Source: Ferrimicrobium sp.
Lineage (GTDB): Bacteria > Actinomycetota > Acidimicrobiia > Acidimicrobiales > Acidimicrobiaceae
DNA: 64,000 nucleotides
Assembly: GCF_027364955.1 (NCBI RefSeq)
Contig: NZ_DAHXOI010000010.1
Span: forward strand, 33,690-97,689
Direction: 5' to 3'
Positions 8,127 through 17,215 of this stretch are shown piece after piece. The translations under genes and the position numbers were made by a program. Each line of letters begins with the position of its first letter. The stretch's first letter is position 1. The notes beneath the pieces are model-generated. The model did not search any database. It was given only the letters and a program-made list of their open reading frames with translations, and was not told the DNA's origin.

Positions 8127-9482
8127 TCAGTCCGATCGTTTCGCTACCTCATAGCGTGCCAAGGTGATTTGGCGCTCGATGCGATGGTCAACGATTGGGG
8201 TGGCGTAGTCGATGCTGGTCGGATCGAGATGCTCGAACGGAGCGTGGATCGCATCTGCACTGAGTCCAGCCAGCTCTGGCACCCACCGTCTAATGTAGTT
8301 ACCATCGGGGTCAAACTTTTTCGATTGCAGTATCGGATTGAAGACACGAAAATACGGGGCAGCATCTGTCCCTGTGCCGGCAACCCACTGCCAGTTCATC
8401 CGGTTAGAGGCGAGATCGCCGTCGAGGAGTTGTTCCTCGAAGTAACGGGCGCCGATGCGCCAGTCAAAGTGGAGATCCTTGATCAAGAAGGAGGCGGTGA
8501 CCATGCGGACACGGTTATGCATCAGATGGGTTGCGCGCAACTCCCGCATCCCCGCATCGACCAGCGGGTAGCCGGTTCGCCCCTGTTTCCAGGCCGCCAG
8601 GAGCTCAGGTTCGTCATCGTCCTGTCTCCATTGCATCGATCGAAAGCGAGGATCGAGCTCCGTCGTTGTCGCGCTTGGATGGTGATGGAGCACATCGGCG
8701 TAGAACTCCCTCCAGGCGAGTTCGGCGAGAAACTTCTCATCATCTGGACCAAGGGCGGCGATAATCGTGCGTGGATGCAGGGTGCCAAAGTGCAGATGCG
8801 TGCTCAGAGCCGAGGTGGCCGCCCGATCGGGAAAGTCTCGATCTGATCGGTAGCGAGTGCGTCGTTCATGGAGGAAACGCTCGAGATCGGCATGAGCGAC
8901 ACGTTCACCCCCAGCCTCGGTGGGTGTGCCGAGTGTAAAGTCGCGAGTGATCCGTTCGGGGGGGATGGTGAGAGGAGCCTCGATGGGTTCGGTTCCAAGT
9001 GCCAGTGGGCGCCAGGCTCGATAGAAGGGAGTATAGACACGATAACCCTGTGCCACTGGCGCATCGGATGCTGATGGGCCCTGCACTCGTAGGGTGCCCG
9101 GGGGCACAGCGTAGGCGGTATCGAGCGCCTCCAAGGTGATGCCTTGGTTGCGAAAGGCCTTGGCGGCACGGTTGAGTTGGCGTCGCATGCCGGGACCGAC
9201 CGAGCCATGGGTGTAGACGGTGTCGATGCCGTACCTTGCGAAGATCCCCGGTAATGCCGTTACGGGGTCGACAGACAGCAGACTCAGTCCTCCGCTGAGG
9301 CGTTCGTCGAGGTCTCCCAGTGCTGACATGAGGTACGTACGCTTGTGGGGTGTCAGTGCGTGTGCAAGCGATGGGTCCAGGTTGAAAAACGCGACCCAAG
9401 GCTCGGTTTGTTGGGACATCAACGCAAAACCAGCGTGATCGGAGAGTCGGAGATCGCCACGGAGCCAGAGAGCACAGGTCAT
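8127..9482 (-). CDS. phr: Deoxyribodipyrimidine photolyase
   Basis: A class I CPD photolyase/cryptochrome-family flavoprotein of 451 residues. The Rossmann-like N-terminal domain opens ALWLRGDLRLSDHAGFA. The C-terminal FAD-binding domain has FLAELAWREFYADVLHHHP, then the family signature TGYPLVDAGMRELRATHLMHNRVRMV. It continues through DWRIGARYFEEQLLDGDLASN and MNWQWVAGTGTDAAPYFRVFNP. These residues line the FAD and lesion pocket and support light-driven repair of cyclobutane dimers rather than signalling alone. It is transcribed alone on the minus strand, with its own start and an 80-base gap to the SRPBCC operon. Confidence 0.95.
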   Translation of the reverse strand: MTCALWLRGDLRLSDHAGFALMSQQTEPWVAFFNLDPSLAHALTPHKRTYLMSALGDLDERLSGGLSLLSVDPVTALPGIFARYGIDTVYTHGSVGPGMRRQLNRAAKAFRNQGITLEALDTAYAVPPGTLRVQGPSASDAPVAQGYRVYTPFYRAWRPLALGTEPIEAPLTIPPERITRDFTLGTPTEAGGERVAHADLERFLHERRTRYRSDRDFPDRAATSALSTHLHFGTLHPRTIIAALGPDDEKFLAELAWREFYADVLHHHPSATTTELDPRFRSMQWRQDDDEPELLAAWKQGRTGYPLVDAGMRELRATHLMHNRVRMVTASFLIKDLHFDWRIGARYFEEQLLDGDLASNRMNWQWVAGTGTDAAPYFRVFNPILQSKKFDPDGNYIRRWVPELAGLSADAIHAPFEHLDPTSIDYATPIVDHRIERQITLARYEVAKRSD

Positions 9483-9527
9483 ATGCGAGTGCTAACGCGA
9501 GGACTCGGTGAATCGTTCCCCGGAGCG

Positions 9528-10373
9528 TCAGTGCTCGGCCGCTACGGTCTCAAGGAGCCGAGCGGTTCTGTTGAGGATGAGGCGGACCAGTGGAGCAGGA
9601 TCGATCGATCTATTGGTACGGATCTTGGCGTGTCCTTTGAGCTCCACTCGTTGGGGGTCGATCGCGATAGGCTCGAGATTGAGCTCAAGGCGTATGGTCT
9701 CTTCACCGGAGCTGATCAGCTCAAGGATGAGCCGCCGCCCACCTTCGAGGAGATAGGCCATTGCGAGATTCGTAGTGCCGATGGATTCAATACTGTGGAG
9801 CGGGTCGCGTAGTTCCTCGAGGAGTTGCTGGTCGCGAAGGTGTCCAAGTGACTCTTCGAGCCTAGGAAGTGGTAGTTCGACAAAGCTAGAGTCCTCTGCT
9901 TCGATGCTATGGAAGAAACGGTGACCATCGACGGGTTCCTCGTGTTTGCCTTCAAGACGGATGTCTTCCTCAACAATCGTGGCGAGGGTGATCGTGGTGA
10001 GCTGTTCGCGTACGGCGGCGACGGTCGACTGCCAGCTGGCATGCAGTGGGCAGACGGTATCCCATCGACAGGGTCCATTGCCAAGCGCGCAGTGATCGGC
10101 GCGAAGCGGACCCTCACCAGCCTCGACGAGCTCGAGGAGGGTGATCGATCCGGGATCTCGTTTTAGCCGATAACCGCCGTCGCGTCCAGGTTTGGACGTT
10201 GCGATATCGGTGCGTACCAAGTCGGCGAGGATCTGAGAGGCAAAGCTGGCGGGTATCCCCATCTCTGCCACGATCTCTTTGACCTTCGTCGCCTCGGTGC
10301 GCTCCGCAGTCCTTGCGAGATAGAGCGCTGCTCGTACGCAATAGTCGCTGCGGCGTGACATCGATAAGTTCAT
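9528..10373 (-). CDS. Rrf2-family transcriptional regulator with extended C-terminus and Fe-S cysteine cluster
   Basis: 281 residues, about twice the usual Rrf2 length. Residues 1-80 are the winged helix (SRRSDYCVRAALYLA, GIPASFASQILADLVR, SKPGRDGGYRL). Cys95, Cys102, Cys108 and His111 form the spaced cluster used by IscR/NsrR-type regulators to hold an iron-sulfur cluster. From about residue 125 an unrelated 150-residue extension follows, mostly charged and helical, which I do not recognise. The gene diverges from the polyferredoxin operon at 10490. Two palindromic half-sites in the shared 116-base region suggest it represses that operon in response to redox state, NO or Fe-S status. Confidence 0.85.
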   Translation of the reverse strand: MNLSMSRRSDYCVRAALYLARTAERTEATKVKEIVAEMGIPASFASQILADLVRTDIATSKPGRDGGYRLKRDPGSITLLELVEAGEGPLRADHCALGNGPCRWDTVCPLHASWQSTVAAVREQLTTITLATIVEEDIRLEGKHEEPVDGHRFFHSIEAEDSSFVELPLPRLEESLGHLRDQQLLEELRDPLHSIESIGTTNLAMAYLLEGGRRLILELISSGEETIRLELNLEPIAIDPQRVELKGHAKIRTNRSIDPAPLVRLILNRTARLLETVAAEH

Positions 10374-10394
10374 AGCTAAAGGTTACCCTTCGAC

Positions 10395-10450
10395 TTGACA
10401 AAGTAAAATCACTCAACTACACTAACCATTAGTCCGACGCTAATGATTAG
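10395..10450 (+). promoter_or_regulatory. Promoter and paired palindromic operator of the redox operon
   Basis: TTGACA (10395-10400), 17 bases, then TACACT (10418-10423) form a near-consensus promoter. CTAACCATTAG (10422-10432) overlaps the -10 and start site. CTAATGATTAG (10440-10450), a perfect odd palindrome, follows with centres 18 bp apart. The two sites match at 9 of 11 positions directly and 10 of 11 in the opposite orientation. This is a textbook repressor arrangement for a dimeric regulator such as the divergent Rrf2 protein. Binding is inferred. Confidence 0.6.
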
Positions 10451-10489
10451 TACGGATTGTGTTGAGCAAGTGTGCTGAGGAGGGAAGCG

Positions 10490-12037
10490 GTGACAAAAGT
10501 CGAACCGACAAAAGTAAAATTGGTAACTGATGATGTGATCTCGAAGCGTCTTCACATACCAGTGGTGGCGAGTGAGGATCGCTTCAAGGCGACGGATCCA
10601 TCGAAATCGGCCAATGTGGCGAGTCACCCCGTAATCGCCCGGATTCTCTCCAAGCGGGCCACGCAGTTTTTGATGATCATCCCGAACCAGATCATCTTCT
10701 GGCTGGTGATCTTCCTCGGGTTCCTTGGTGTTGCCGATCCAGGGATCAACTTTGCAACGGCTATCACCTGGTATCTCTGGTTCTGTCTCGTCTTTGTGAT
10801 GATGGCCGTGATCGGTCGTGCCTGGTGTTCGATGTGTCCCTTTGGTGGTTTTGCCGAGTGGATCCAACGGCGAACGTTCTTTAAGCGCCTGCAGAAACCG
10901 CTCGGCCTTGGCCGCAAGCTTCCTGAGAGTTGGGCCCAGTGGGGCTTTACCCTCTCAGTGGGAACCTTTGTCTTCCTCACCTTTCTAGAGGAGTACTTCA
11001 ACATCGCTGGACCAGGGACACCGCGCGACACCTCATGGATGGTGCTCGGTATCGTGGTCTCAGCGGTGACCTTCTATCTGGTCTTCGAACGCCGCACCTT
11101 CTGCCGCTACTTCTGCCCACTGTCTGCCCTGATCGGTTCGGTTGGTTCGATGGGGTCAGTGGCTGGTTTCCGAACCAACGATCGGGCGGTCTGTCTTGCC
11201 TGCACCACGAAGGACTGCATGCGGGGTGGTAGCTCTGGCTATGGATGTCCATGGTATACCTGGCCAGGCTCTGCCGAGTCGAATGCCGCCTGTGGACTTT
11301 GCACGGAGTGCTACAAAGCTTGCCCCTCAAATAACGTAGGCTTCTATCTACAGAGCCCACTCACCTCGGTCATTGCGCCGAAGCGTCGTCGTGCTGACAT
11401 CGCCTGGGCTGTCGCCTTGCTGTGGGGGTTGGTCCTGTTCCAGCAGGTCAACGCTACCAACGTCTATACCAGTCTTGATAACTATCTCAACCGGATGACG
11501 GGGTGGAACCACTATCCAAATCCGATCGACTATTTGGTGATCATCGTCCTTGGTGCGGTGCTCACGGCGGCACTCTTCAAGGGCTATCAGATGCTCTTCC
11601 TTGATCCTGCCCGAGGGGTTCATGCAGAAGGCAACTTCATGGAGAAGGTGAATCCATTCCGCCAGGTCTTCCTTCCGCTATCGTACGCGCTGATCCCGAT
11701 TGTTGGCATGGATTATTTTGCCCGACAGCTACCGAAGTTCTTTAAGCACGTTCCACGACTGATACCAGCCATTGTGCAGATCTTTGGCGTGAACACCTCA
11801 AAGTGGTCGCTGGTGAACTATCACCTGATCTCCAACCCGGCGATCGTCGATGTGCAGTTGGTGGTGATGGCGATTGGCATCATCGGAAGTATCTACGCAG
11901 TGCTCAAGATCTTTCGCCGCGATCTCGCTCCACTGACCCAACATGTGGTAGGGGCGAAGGTTGCAGCGGTCACGCTCATGGTGGCTCTCGGTGGGGTTGC
12001 CGGTTGGTTGTACATCATTATGCATGCGGCGTCTTAG
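10490..12037 (+). CDS. Membrane polyferredoxin, NosR/NapH-like 4Fe-4S protein
   Basis: 515 residues starting at GTG 10490 behind AGGAGGGA, a much better site than the in-frame GTG at 10472. Several membrane helices frame cysteine motifs: CSMCP (113-117), CRYFCP (205-210), CLACTTKDC (235-243), and CGLCTECYKACP (268-279). The paired CxxxCP loops at the ends of helices plus two soluble ferredoxin-type clusters are the layout of NosR C-terminal, NapH and YccM polyferredoxins. Those pass electrons across or along the membrane. It lacks the NosR periplasmic FMN domain. The next gene begins 11 bases after its stop and encodes a soluble NAD(P)H-type partner, so the two probably form one electron-transfer unit under Rrf2 control. 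Confidence 0.85.
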   Translation: MTKVEPTKVKLVTDDVISKRLHIPVVASEDRFKATDPSKSANVASHPVIARILSKRATQFLMIIPNQIIFWLVIFLGFLGVADPGINFATAITWYLWFCLVFVMMAVIGRAWCSMCPFGGFAEWIQRRTFFKRLQKPLGLGRKLPESWAQWGFTLSVGTFVFLTFLEEYFNIAGPGTPRDTSWMVLGIVVSAVTFYLVFERRTFCRYFCPLSALIGSVGSMGSVAGFRTNDRAVCLACTTKDCMRGGSSGYGCPWYTWPGSAESNAACGLCTECYKACPSNNVGFYLQSPLTSVIAPKRRRADIAWAVALLWGLVLFQQVNATNVYTSLDNYLNRMTGWNHYPNPIDYLVIIVLGAVLTAALFKGYQMLFLDPARGVHAEGNFMEKVNPFRQVFLPLSYALIPIVGMDYFARQLPKFFKHVPRLIPAIVQIFGVNTSKWSLVNYHLISNPAIVDVQLVVMAIGIIGSIYAVLKIFRRDLAPLTQHVVGAKVAAVTLMVALGGVAGWLYIIMHAAS

Positions 12038-12048
12038 GGGTGATTGAC

Positions 12049-14421
12049 ATGACAATAAGCGAATTTCCAAAAGTTACGGTTTTGAAGGATCGGTGTTCCG
12101 GGTGTCAGGAGTGCCTCGTGCGATGCCCAGTCGAGGCGATCAGCCTGGACGAGTTCACCTACACGGTCGATGTCGATGGGTCGGTATGTGTTGCCTGTCG
12201 CCAATGCGAGCGTACCTGCCCCTTCTCTGCGATTCACGTCGAGGGAGCGGTTCGGGTGGACGCACGAGTTCCGGCGCATCTGTTTGAGCCAGAAGATGTT
12301 CGAGCGGATTTGCATGAAGTTCGTGTGGGCTTCTTGAATGATGATGAGCTGATCGCAGAGGCGAGCCGTTGCTTGAACTGCCCGGATGCGACGTGTGTTC
12401 GTGGCTGCCCAACCCATAATGACATCCCTGCGTTTATTGCGGCAGCCCGCAACCTCGACTTCGATGGTGCCCGGGCGGTGCTCGCGGCGACATCGTCGAT
12501 GCCGGAGATCTGTTCGCGGGTCTGTGATACTGGAACCCAATGCGAGGGTGCCTGTTCGTTCGCACTCGCGGGTGACATGCCGGTTGCGATTCATGAGATC
12601 GAGCGCTATCTAGCGGATCGGAGTACGCCAGTATCGACGAAGGCGGAGCCAGTGGGGCTCTCGGTCGCGGTCATTGGTGGAGGACCTGCAGGCATCGGTG
12701 TCGCCGACGTCGTCGCAAGAGGTGGGGGTCAAGTCACCATCTTTGAGGCTGGCGCCGAGATCGGTGGTCTGTTGCGCTCTGGAATTCCCGAGTTTACCCT
12801 GCCTAATGCGGTGGTGTCACGCGTAGCTTCGCAACTCGAAGACCTTGGCGTCGAGGTCGTCCCCAACACGCGGGTGTCGTTAGAGGTTCTTGAGGATCTG
12901 ACGCGCTCATTCGACGCGGTTATCATCGCACAAGGTGCGAACGCTCCGTTGCCCATCACCGCAGCAGGTAAAGAGAACGTGCACGTGACCGAGGCCAATG
13001 ATTTTCTTGATCGCGCCTACCATACCATCATGGATCACTCAGATGATCCTGTGGAACTGACGGGTCCAAAGAATGTCCTCGTCGTAGGTGCTGGTAATAC
13101 CGCCATGGATGTCGCTCGCATGACCCGTCGCCTTGGCGGCTCGGCGACCTGTGTTGACTGGATGGATCGTCGGTTCTCGCTTGTCCGCCCGGATGAACTT
13201 GGGGAGGCGGAACACGAGGGCGTTGAAGTCCTGTTCTCGGTGACGGTAGCCAGTCTTCGACCGTTGGCGAATGGTCGTATCGCGGCGACCTTGGTGGCCA
13301 CGGTACAGGAAGATCGGCAACAGCGTCCCAAGGTGACGGATAAGGTCTTCCGGGTCATGGAGGTAGATGAGGTCGTTGCAGCCCTCGGTTATCGCATTGA
13401 ACCCGATCTATTAGCCACGTTTCCGTCGCTGCCAGTTCGCAAAGAGGTTCCAATTATTAAGGATCGCCATTGGGTGGCCAGTGGCATCTTTAACGGTCTC
13501 GCCAATGATGTCTCTCGACGGATGGCCGTCGGTGATCTATCCGTCGGCCGAGAACATGCTCGGGCTCGGGCACAGATAGCCTTGAAGGATCATATCTACG
13601 TGGTTGGAGATTCCTTGATTGGACCCTCGACGGTCGTCGAGGCGATGGCCCAAGGACGTAAGTTGGGTAGGAGCCTGTTGGATCGCTCCTCGAGGCTCGC
13701 CCCGTCGGTGGTAGGGCGACTACGTCCACCGAGAGTGCTCATCAGCATTGACTCGCCCGGGGGTACGACGCGAGCATTGGCGTTGAGGCTTGCCGATCTG
13801 TTGAGTTCAGTAACGAATGAGATTGTTGCGGTTCCAGTTGATCAGGTTAGCTCGGACATGGTGGCAGATTTTGATCTTTTGGTGCTGGCTACTTGGGTGG
13901 ATGGTCTGGTCGTCGGCGGGCAGCATGCGAGCCCGGCGACGGAGAGGCTAGTTGGTCAGCTACCCGTTGGTGCCGCGACCCAGGTAGCGGTTCTCATGAC
14001 CTATGGATTTGACCCTGGGCATTCGCTGGATCGTCTCGAAGCTCTGGTTGTGCAGAGAGGGTTGAGGGTAGTTGCGCAATGTGCCATGAAGAGTCACGGC
14101 GATGGTCTCTTCGGGTTTGTACACGACCTGAGTGTGGCGACTTGGCCCGATATTGACGCGGCTGGGTTGGCTAAGGCGGTTCTCGTGGCTGGCGAAATTC
14201 TTCCCTCGGAAGTTGGTGCCACGATTGGTATCCGACCAGAGTTGGCTGCTGCGGTAGCTCGGAGTGTCAATGAATTGCGTGCGCTCCGTGGAACCGACGA
14301 ACTGATGACCAAGGTGATGAACAGCGTGAATGAACTGCAGGTGGTCATCGATGGCTGGAGACGACAGGACAAGTCGGTTGCTCAACACCATAGCGCACGA
14401 ACGAGCGTGCTGGCCCAATGA
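12049..14421 (+). CDS. Fusion protein: 2x[4Fe-4S] ferredoxin, GltD-like FAD/NAD(P)H oxidoreductase, flavodoxin-like domain
   Basis: 790 residues from ATG 12049, with AGGGG just upstream. Residues 16-26 (C16, C19, C22, C26) and 47-57 (C47, C50, C53, C57) are a dicluster ferredoxin. Residues 108-169 have the CxxCx4CxxxC and CxxxCx5CxxxC clusters of the GltD N-terminus. An FAD Rossmann motif (VIGGGPAGIG) lies near 208-217 and a second dinucleotide motif (VLVVGAGNTAMD) near 343-354. From about 562 to 700 a flavodoxin-like domain follows, with a phosphate-loop-like SPGGTTRALALR segment (569-580). The ferredoxin and GltD parts are known from glutamate-synthase small subunit and NfnB/DsrL-type proteins. 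The C-terminal flavodoxin-like fusion is unusual. The likely role is moving electrons between NAD(P)H, ferredoxin-type clusters and the membrane polyferredoxin. Direction and partner are unknown. Confidence 0.85.
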   Translation: MTISEFPKVTVLKDRCSGCQECLVRCPVEAISLDEFTYTVDVDGSVCVACRQCERTCPFSAIHVEGAVRVDARVPAHLFEPEDVRADLHEVRVGFLNDDELIAEASRCLNCPDATCVRGCPTHNDIPAFIAAARNLDFDGARAVLAATSSMPEICSRVCDTGTQCEGACSFALAGDMPVAIHEIERYLADRSTPVSTKAEPVGLSVAVIGGGPAGIGVADVVARGGGQVTIFEAGAEIGGLLRSGIPEFTLPNAVVSRVASQLEDLGVEVVPNTRVSLEVLEDLTRSFDAVIIAQGANAPLPITAAGKENVHVTEANDFLDRAYHTIMDHSDDPVELTGPKNVLVVGAGNTAMDVARMTRRLGGSATCVDWMDRRFSLVRPDELGEAEHEGVEVLFSVTVASLRPLANGRIAATLVATVQEDRQQRPKVTDKVFRVMEVDEVVAALGYRIEPDLLATFPSLPVRKEVPIIKDRHWVASGIFNGLANDVSRRMAVGDLSVGREHARARAQIALKDHIYVVGDSLIGPSTVVEAMAQGRKLGRSLLDRSSRLAPSVVGRLRPPRVLISIDSPGGTTRALALRLADLLSSVTNEIVAVPVDQVSSDMVADFDLLVLATWVDGLVVGGQHASPATERLVGQLPVGAATQVAVLMTYGFDPGHSLDRLEALVVQRGLRVVAQCAMKSHGDGLFGFVHDLSVATWPDIDAAGLAKAVLVAGEILPSEVGATIGIRPELAAAVARSVNELRALRGTDELMTKVMNSVNELQVVIDGWRRQDKSVAQHHSARTSVLAQ

Positions 14422-14423
14422 AA

Positions 14424-14547
14424 GACCTCATCCCCTCGGCACACAACCCTAGGATGGTTTCGGCCGTCCTAGGGGAGGGGCACCAACCCTGTGCTCCCAC
14501 TCGGGAGCACCACGACCTCATCCCCTCGGCACACAACCCTAGGATGG
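14424..14547. repeat. 34-bp direct repeat flanking a pair of hairpins
   Basis: The same 34 bases occur at 14424-14457 and 14514-14547, beginning GACCTCATCCCCTCGGC and ending AACCCTAGGATGG. Between them are two perfect stem-loops. The copies are exact, so the duplication is recent or maintained. No gene overlaps it. Confidence 0.85.
14447..14510. terminator. Tandem hairpins after the redox operon
   Basis: CCCTAGGA (14447-14454) pairs perfectly with TCCTAGGG (14467-14474). GTGCTCCC (14491-14498) pairs with GGGAGCAC (14503-14510) over a 4-base loop. They start 26 bases after the operon stop and could end transcription, although no T-run follows either stem. Confidence 0.5.
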
Positions 14548-15209
14548 AATTAGAGCAACTCTAACTCTATTGGGTGTACTTTGTCAAGCGGGACTCATTG
14601 TGCCTGGTTGGCGCGCTGTCTGTTTGGAGTCGTTGAGAGTTTATGGCGATGATTCGGCAGAGGTAATGCGGCCTGCGACTTGTGCTTGTCGGGTGCATGT
14701 TGACTGTTGCTTCTGGGGCCGTAGCGCATTTTCTTGACGCGGTGGTTCGATCAAGGTTTGAAGGAGCGTTCGGTCCGCAAGGATCGCAATGCAGCTTTTT
14801 AATGATGGTCATAGACTTCACCACTCGCTTGTTCACGTGTGTTCGAGTGCGAGGAGCCTGCATTGTTTTCCAGTTTTGCGACAACCCAAGACCGCGCCAG
14901 GATGGTTGCTCTGACCATACTTCAGGCGGCCGGAGAGCATGAGTGATGTTGATTTCCTGGGTGCGAGTTGGCAAGCTGGGAGGTGCCGACAGATCGCGAT
15001 CTGAACGGTGCATCGCGTCGGCCGCTGCGATAGCTTGTCAGTCTTCTACTCCGAGGTCACCTTTAGGATGCTCTCCTGGTGCGTTCTAATATCGAACGTT
15101 TCCTGAGACACCTGTCTGCAGTAGGCATGTAGAAAGGTTTTCCATCCGAGGTGAAGTGGCGCTAGGGTGGCTTCGGTCTCTCCTTGATTGCGAGTATCTT
15201 ATGACATCG
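14548..15209. other. Gene-poor stretch between convergent genes
   Basis: About 660 bases between the redox operon and the 3' end of amt. Possible frames of 85-150 codons exist on both strands, but none has a ribosome site, a recognisable domain or natural composition. I see no RNA gene or insertion element. It may be decayed coding DNA. Confidence 0.4.
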
Positions 15210-16487
15210 TCAGTTGTTCGCAGGAGCGGGCTCAGACTCATAGGCCACCTGGTCAAACAGGGAGTTCAAGCCGGTTGCGCCAACCTCCTCGACCTCAGGG
15301 ACTCGAAGGCCGTTCGCTGCCTTGATCACGATCAGTATGACGAACGTTACCACAGCAGTAAACGCGATAACAGCGATAACAGCGATTGCCTGATCTCCGA
15401 GGGAGGCCCAGTGCCCGAAGATCAATCCGTTGATATGCGAGCCGTTTGTTCTTACTAAACCGGCGGGGTTGGAGCGATAATCCGCAAAGATGCCAACGAG
15501 CAGCATGCCGAAGGATCCACCTACTCCATGGCACGCGACTACGCCAAAGGCGTCATCGAATCGCTTCCAACGCAGCAAGAGGCGAGCCGCCGAGAAGCTC
15601 ACGACCCCTGCAAGGGCGCCGATGAGCAGCGCTGGCATTGGGCCTACAAAGCCGGACGCTGGTGTGATGGTGGCGAGACCTACCACGCCACCGGTGGCGA
15701 TCCCGATGACCGTGACCCGACCGGTAACGGCTCGCTCCATGAACGCCCAGAGAATACTTGCACTGGCTGCTGCCAGCTGAGTGGCCACGAAGGCGTTTGC
15801 GGCAAGCTGGCCGGAGCCGAGAGCCGACCCCGCATTAAAGCCAAACCAGCCGAACCAAAGGATACCTGCACCGAGGAGCACCAAGGGGACTGAATGTGGT
15901 GCATAGGTCGCACGGGACTGCTTGATTCTTGGGCCTAACATCAAGACGAAGATCAGGGCGGCGGTACCAGCACTCGCGTGTACTACCGCGCCACCGGCGA
16001 AGTCTCGTGCGCCCAGTCGATAAAGCCAACCACTTGAGTCAAAAAGCCAGTGTGCAAGGAGAGGGTAGACGACGATACTCCAAGCGAGGACGAAGGCGAC
16101 CCAAGAACTGAACTTCACGCGTCCAGCGATAGCACCACTGACCAATGCTGGCGTGATGATCGCAAACATCAACTGGAACGCCATAAAGGCGAGCTTGGGT
16201 ACATGCGTGCCAGGCCAGACTCCGCCCATGTGCATCAAGAAGGCATAATGCAGATCGCCGATGAAGCCATGGCCCATGTCAGGGCCGAAGGCGAGGCTAA
16301 ACCCTATGCTCACCCATGAGACGGTCACCAGGGAGATGGAAAAGAAGTTCATCATTAACATGTGTAGGACGTTTCGTTGAGGTTCTAGACCTCCGTAAAA
16401 GAAGGCTAGCCCCACCGTCATGAACATCACTAGCGCAGCACTGGCCAAGAGCCATGCGGTATCTCCTGCGTTCACAGAAATCTCCAA
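15210..16487 (-). CDS. amt: Ammonium transporter (Amt family)
   Basis: 425 residues with eleven expected membrane segments. It has the entry sequence GLAFFYGGLEPQRNVL and the twin pore histidines, in DFAGGAVVHASAG and in VACHGVGGSFGMLLVGIFA. It conducts ammonium/ammonia across the cytoplasmic membrane. The start is TTG at 16487 with GGATGA just before it. The 5' region is unusually A+T-rich. No glnK/P-II gene is adjacent, which is less common for amt, so regulation by P-II would have to come from elsewhere in the genome. Confidence 0.95.
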   Translation of the reverse strand: MEISVNAGDTAWLLASAALVMFMTVGLAFFYGGLEPQRNVLHMLMMNFFSISLVTVSWVSIGFSLAFGPDMGHGFIGDLHYAFLMHMGGVWPGTHVPKLAFMAFQLMFAIITPALVSGAIAGRVKFSSWVAFVLAWSIVVYPLLAHWLFDSSGWLYRLGARDFAGGAVVHASAGTAALIFVLMLGPRIKQSRATYAPHSVPLVLLGAGILWFGWFGFNAGSALGSGQLAANAFVATQLAAASASILWAFMERAVTGRVTVIGIATGGVVGLATITPASGFVGPMPALLIGALAGVVSFSAARLLLRWKRFDDAFGVVACHGVGGSFGMLLVGIFADYRSNPAGLVRTNGSHINGLIFGHWASLGDQAIAVIAVIAFTAVVTFVILIVIKAANGLRVPEVEEVGATGLNSLFDQVAYESEPAPANN

Positions 16488-17215
16488 TCATCCACTGAAT
16501 ATAAATAATACTACACCTGGATACTTTCAAATATATAATCATATACGCGAGAAATATTTGTTTCAGTCGAGATTGATACTCGTCTTGGGCCAAGTAGTAA
16601 TGGGTCTCGCCTGCTTCTGAACTGTCTATGGTTAGCTTGTAATTGATGAGGCTATTGATGTGTGTGTTTAGGTCATAATATTAGCCCCGCAGTGGCATGT
16701 ACTTAGCACATCCAACCTATGAGGTTAGCAGTAGTCGTACGCTGGTGAGGAATTACTTGTTAGGTAGAGGTGGTAATAGACTGGCCTGTGTTTCGAGGTG
16801 AGCTCCCATCATGTGGGTTCAATTGTGTATGCTGCCAACGCGGCAGGGTAGTCTTAAGAGATGATGGTTTGCGACCAAGCACTCCAATATATTGAGCGTG
16901 AGCAGTGCGCTCTCGTGGTCGCATCGAGGTTTGAAGAGCTCGAGTTGTTCTGGCTGAGCTCGGCGGGGTATGCGAGGAGGAGGGCACCAACGGTCGGCAC
17001 CTCAACTGACTGCAAGCAGCTTGGCATCGTTAATCGAGCGTAAAACGCTGCGAAACGATCACGATCCCAGCCCAGGCTAGTGACCGCTCTCGACCTCAGT
17101 AGGCGTCCGTGCCGATCACCACAGCGTCCCGCGCATGGCAGGACGCTCGCTGTTGGCAGGAGTGACCCAGAAGCTAGAGTGACTTCGTCATTGCTTAGCC
17201 CTAGCGTTGGTGCTG
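16488..17215. other. Intergenic region upstream of amt
   Basis: About 730 bases. The part next to amt is A+T-rich with several TATAAT-like stretches and probably holds the amt promoter. The rest carries no ORF or RNA I can support. Confidence 0.4.

Noticed and set aside
11803..12048. Upstream extension of the ferredoxin-GltD gene
   Set aside because: The extension is an out-of-frame reading of the polyferredoxin gene. The ATG at 12049 has a ribosome site and begins the ferredoxin domain.
14567..15013. 148-codon minus-strand frame downstream of the redox operon
   Set aside because: No ribosome site, odd composition rich in Arg/Thr/Pro, no recognisable domain, and competing frames on the other strand.
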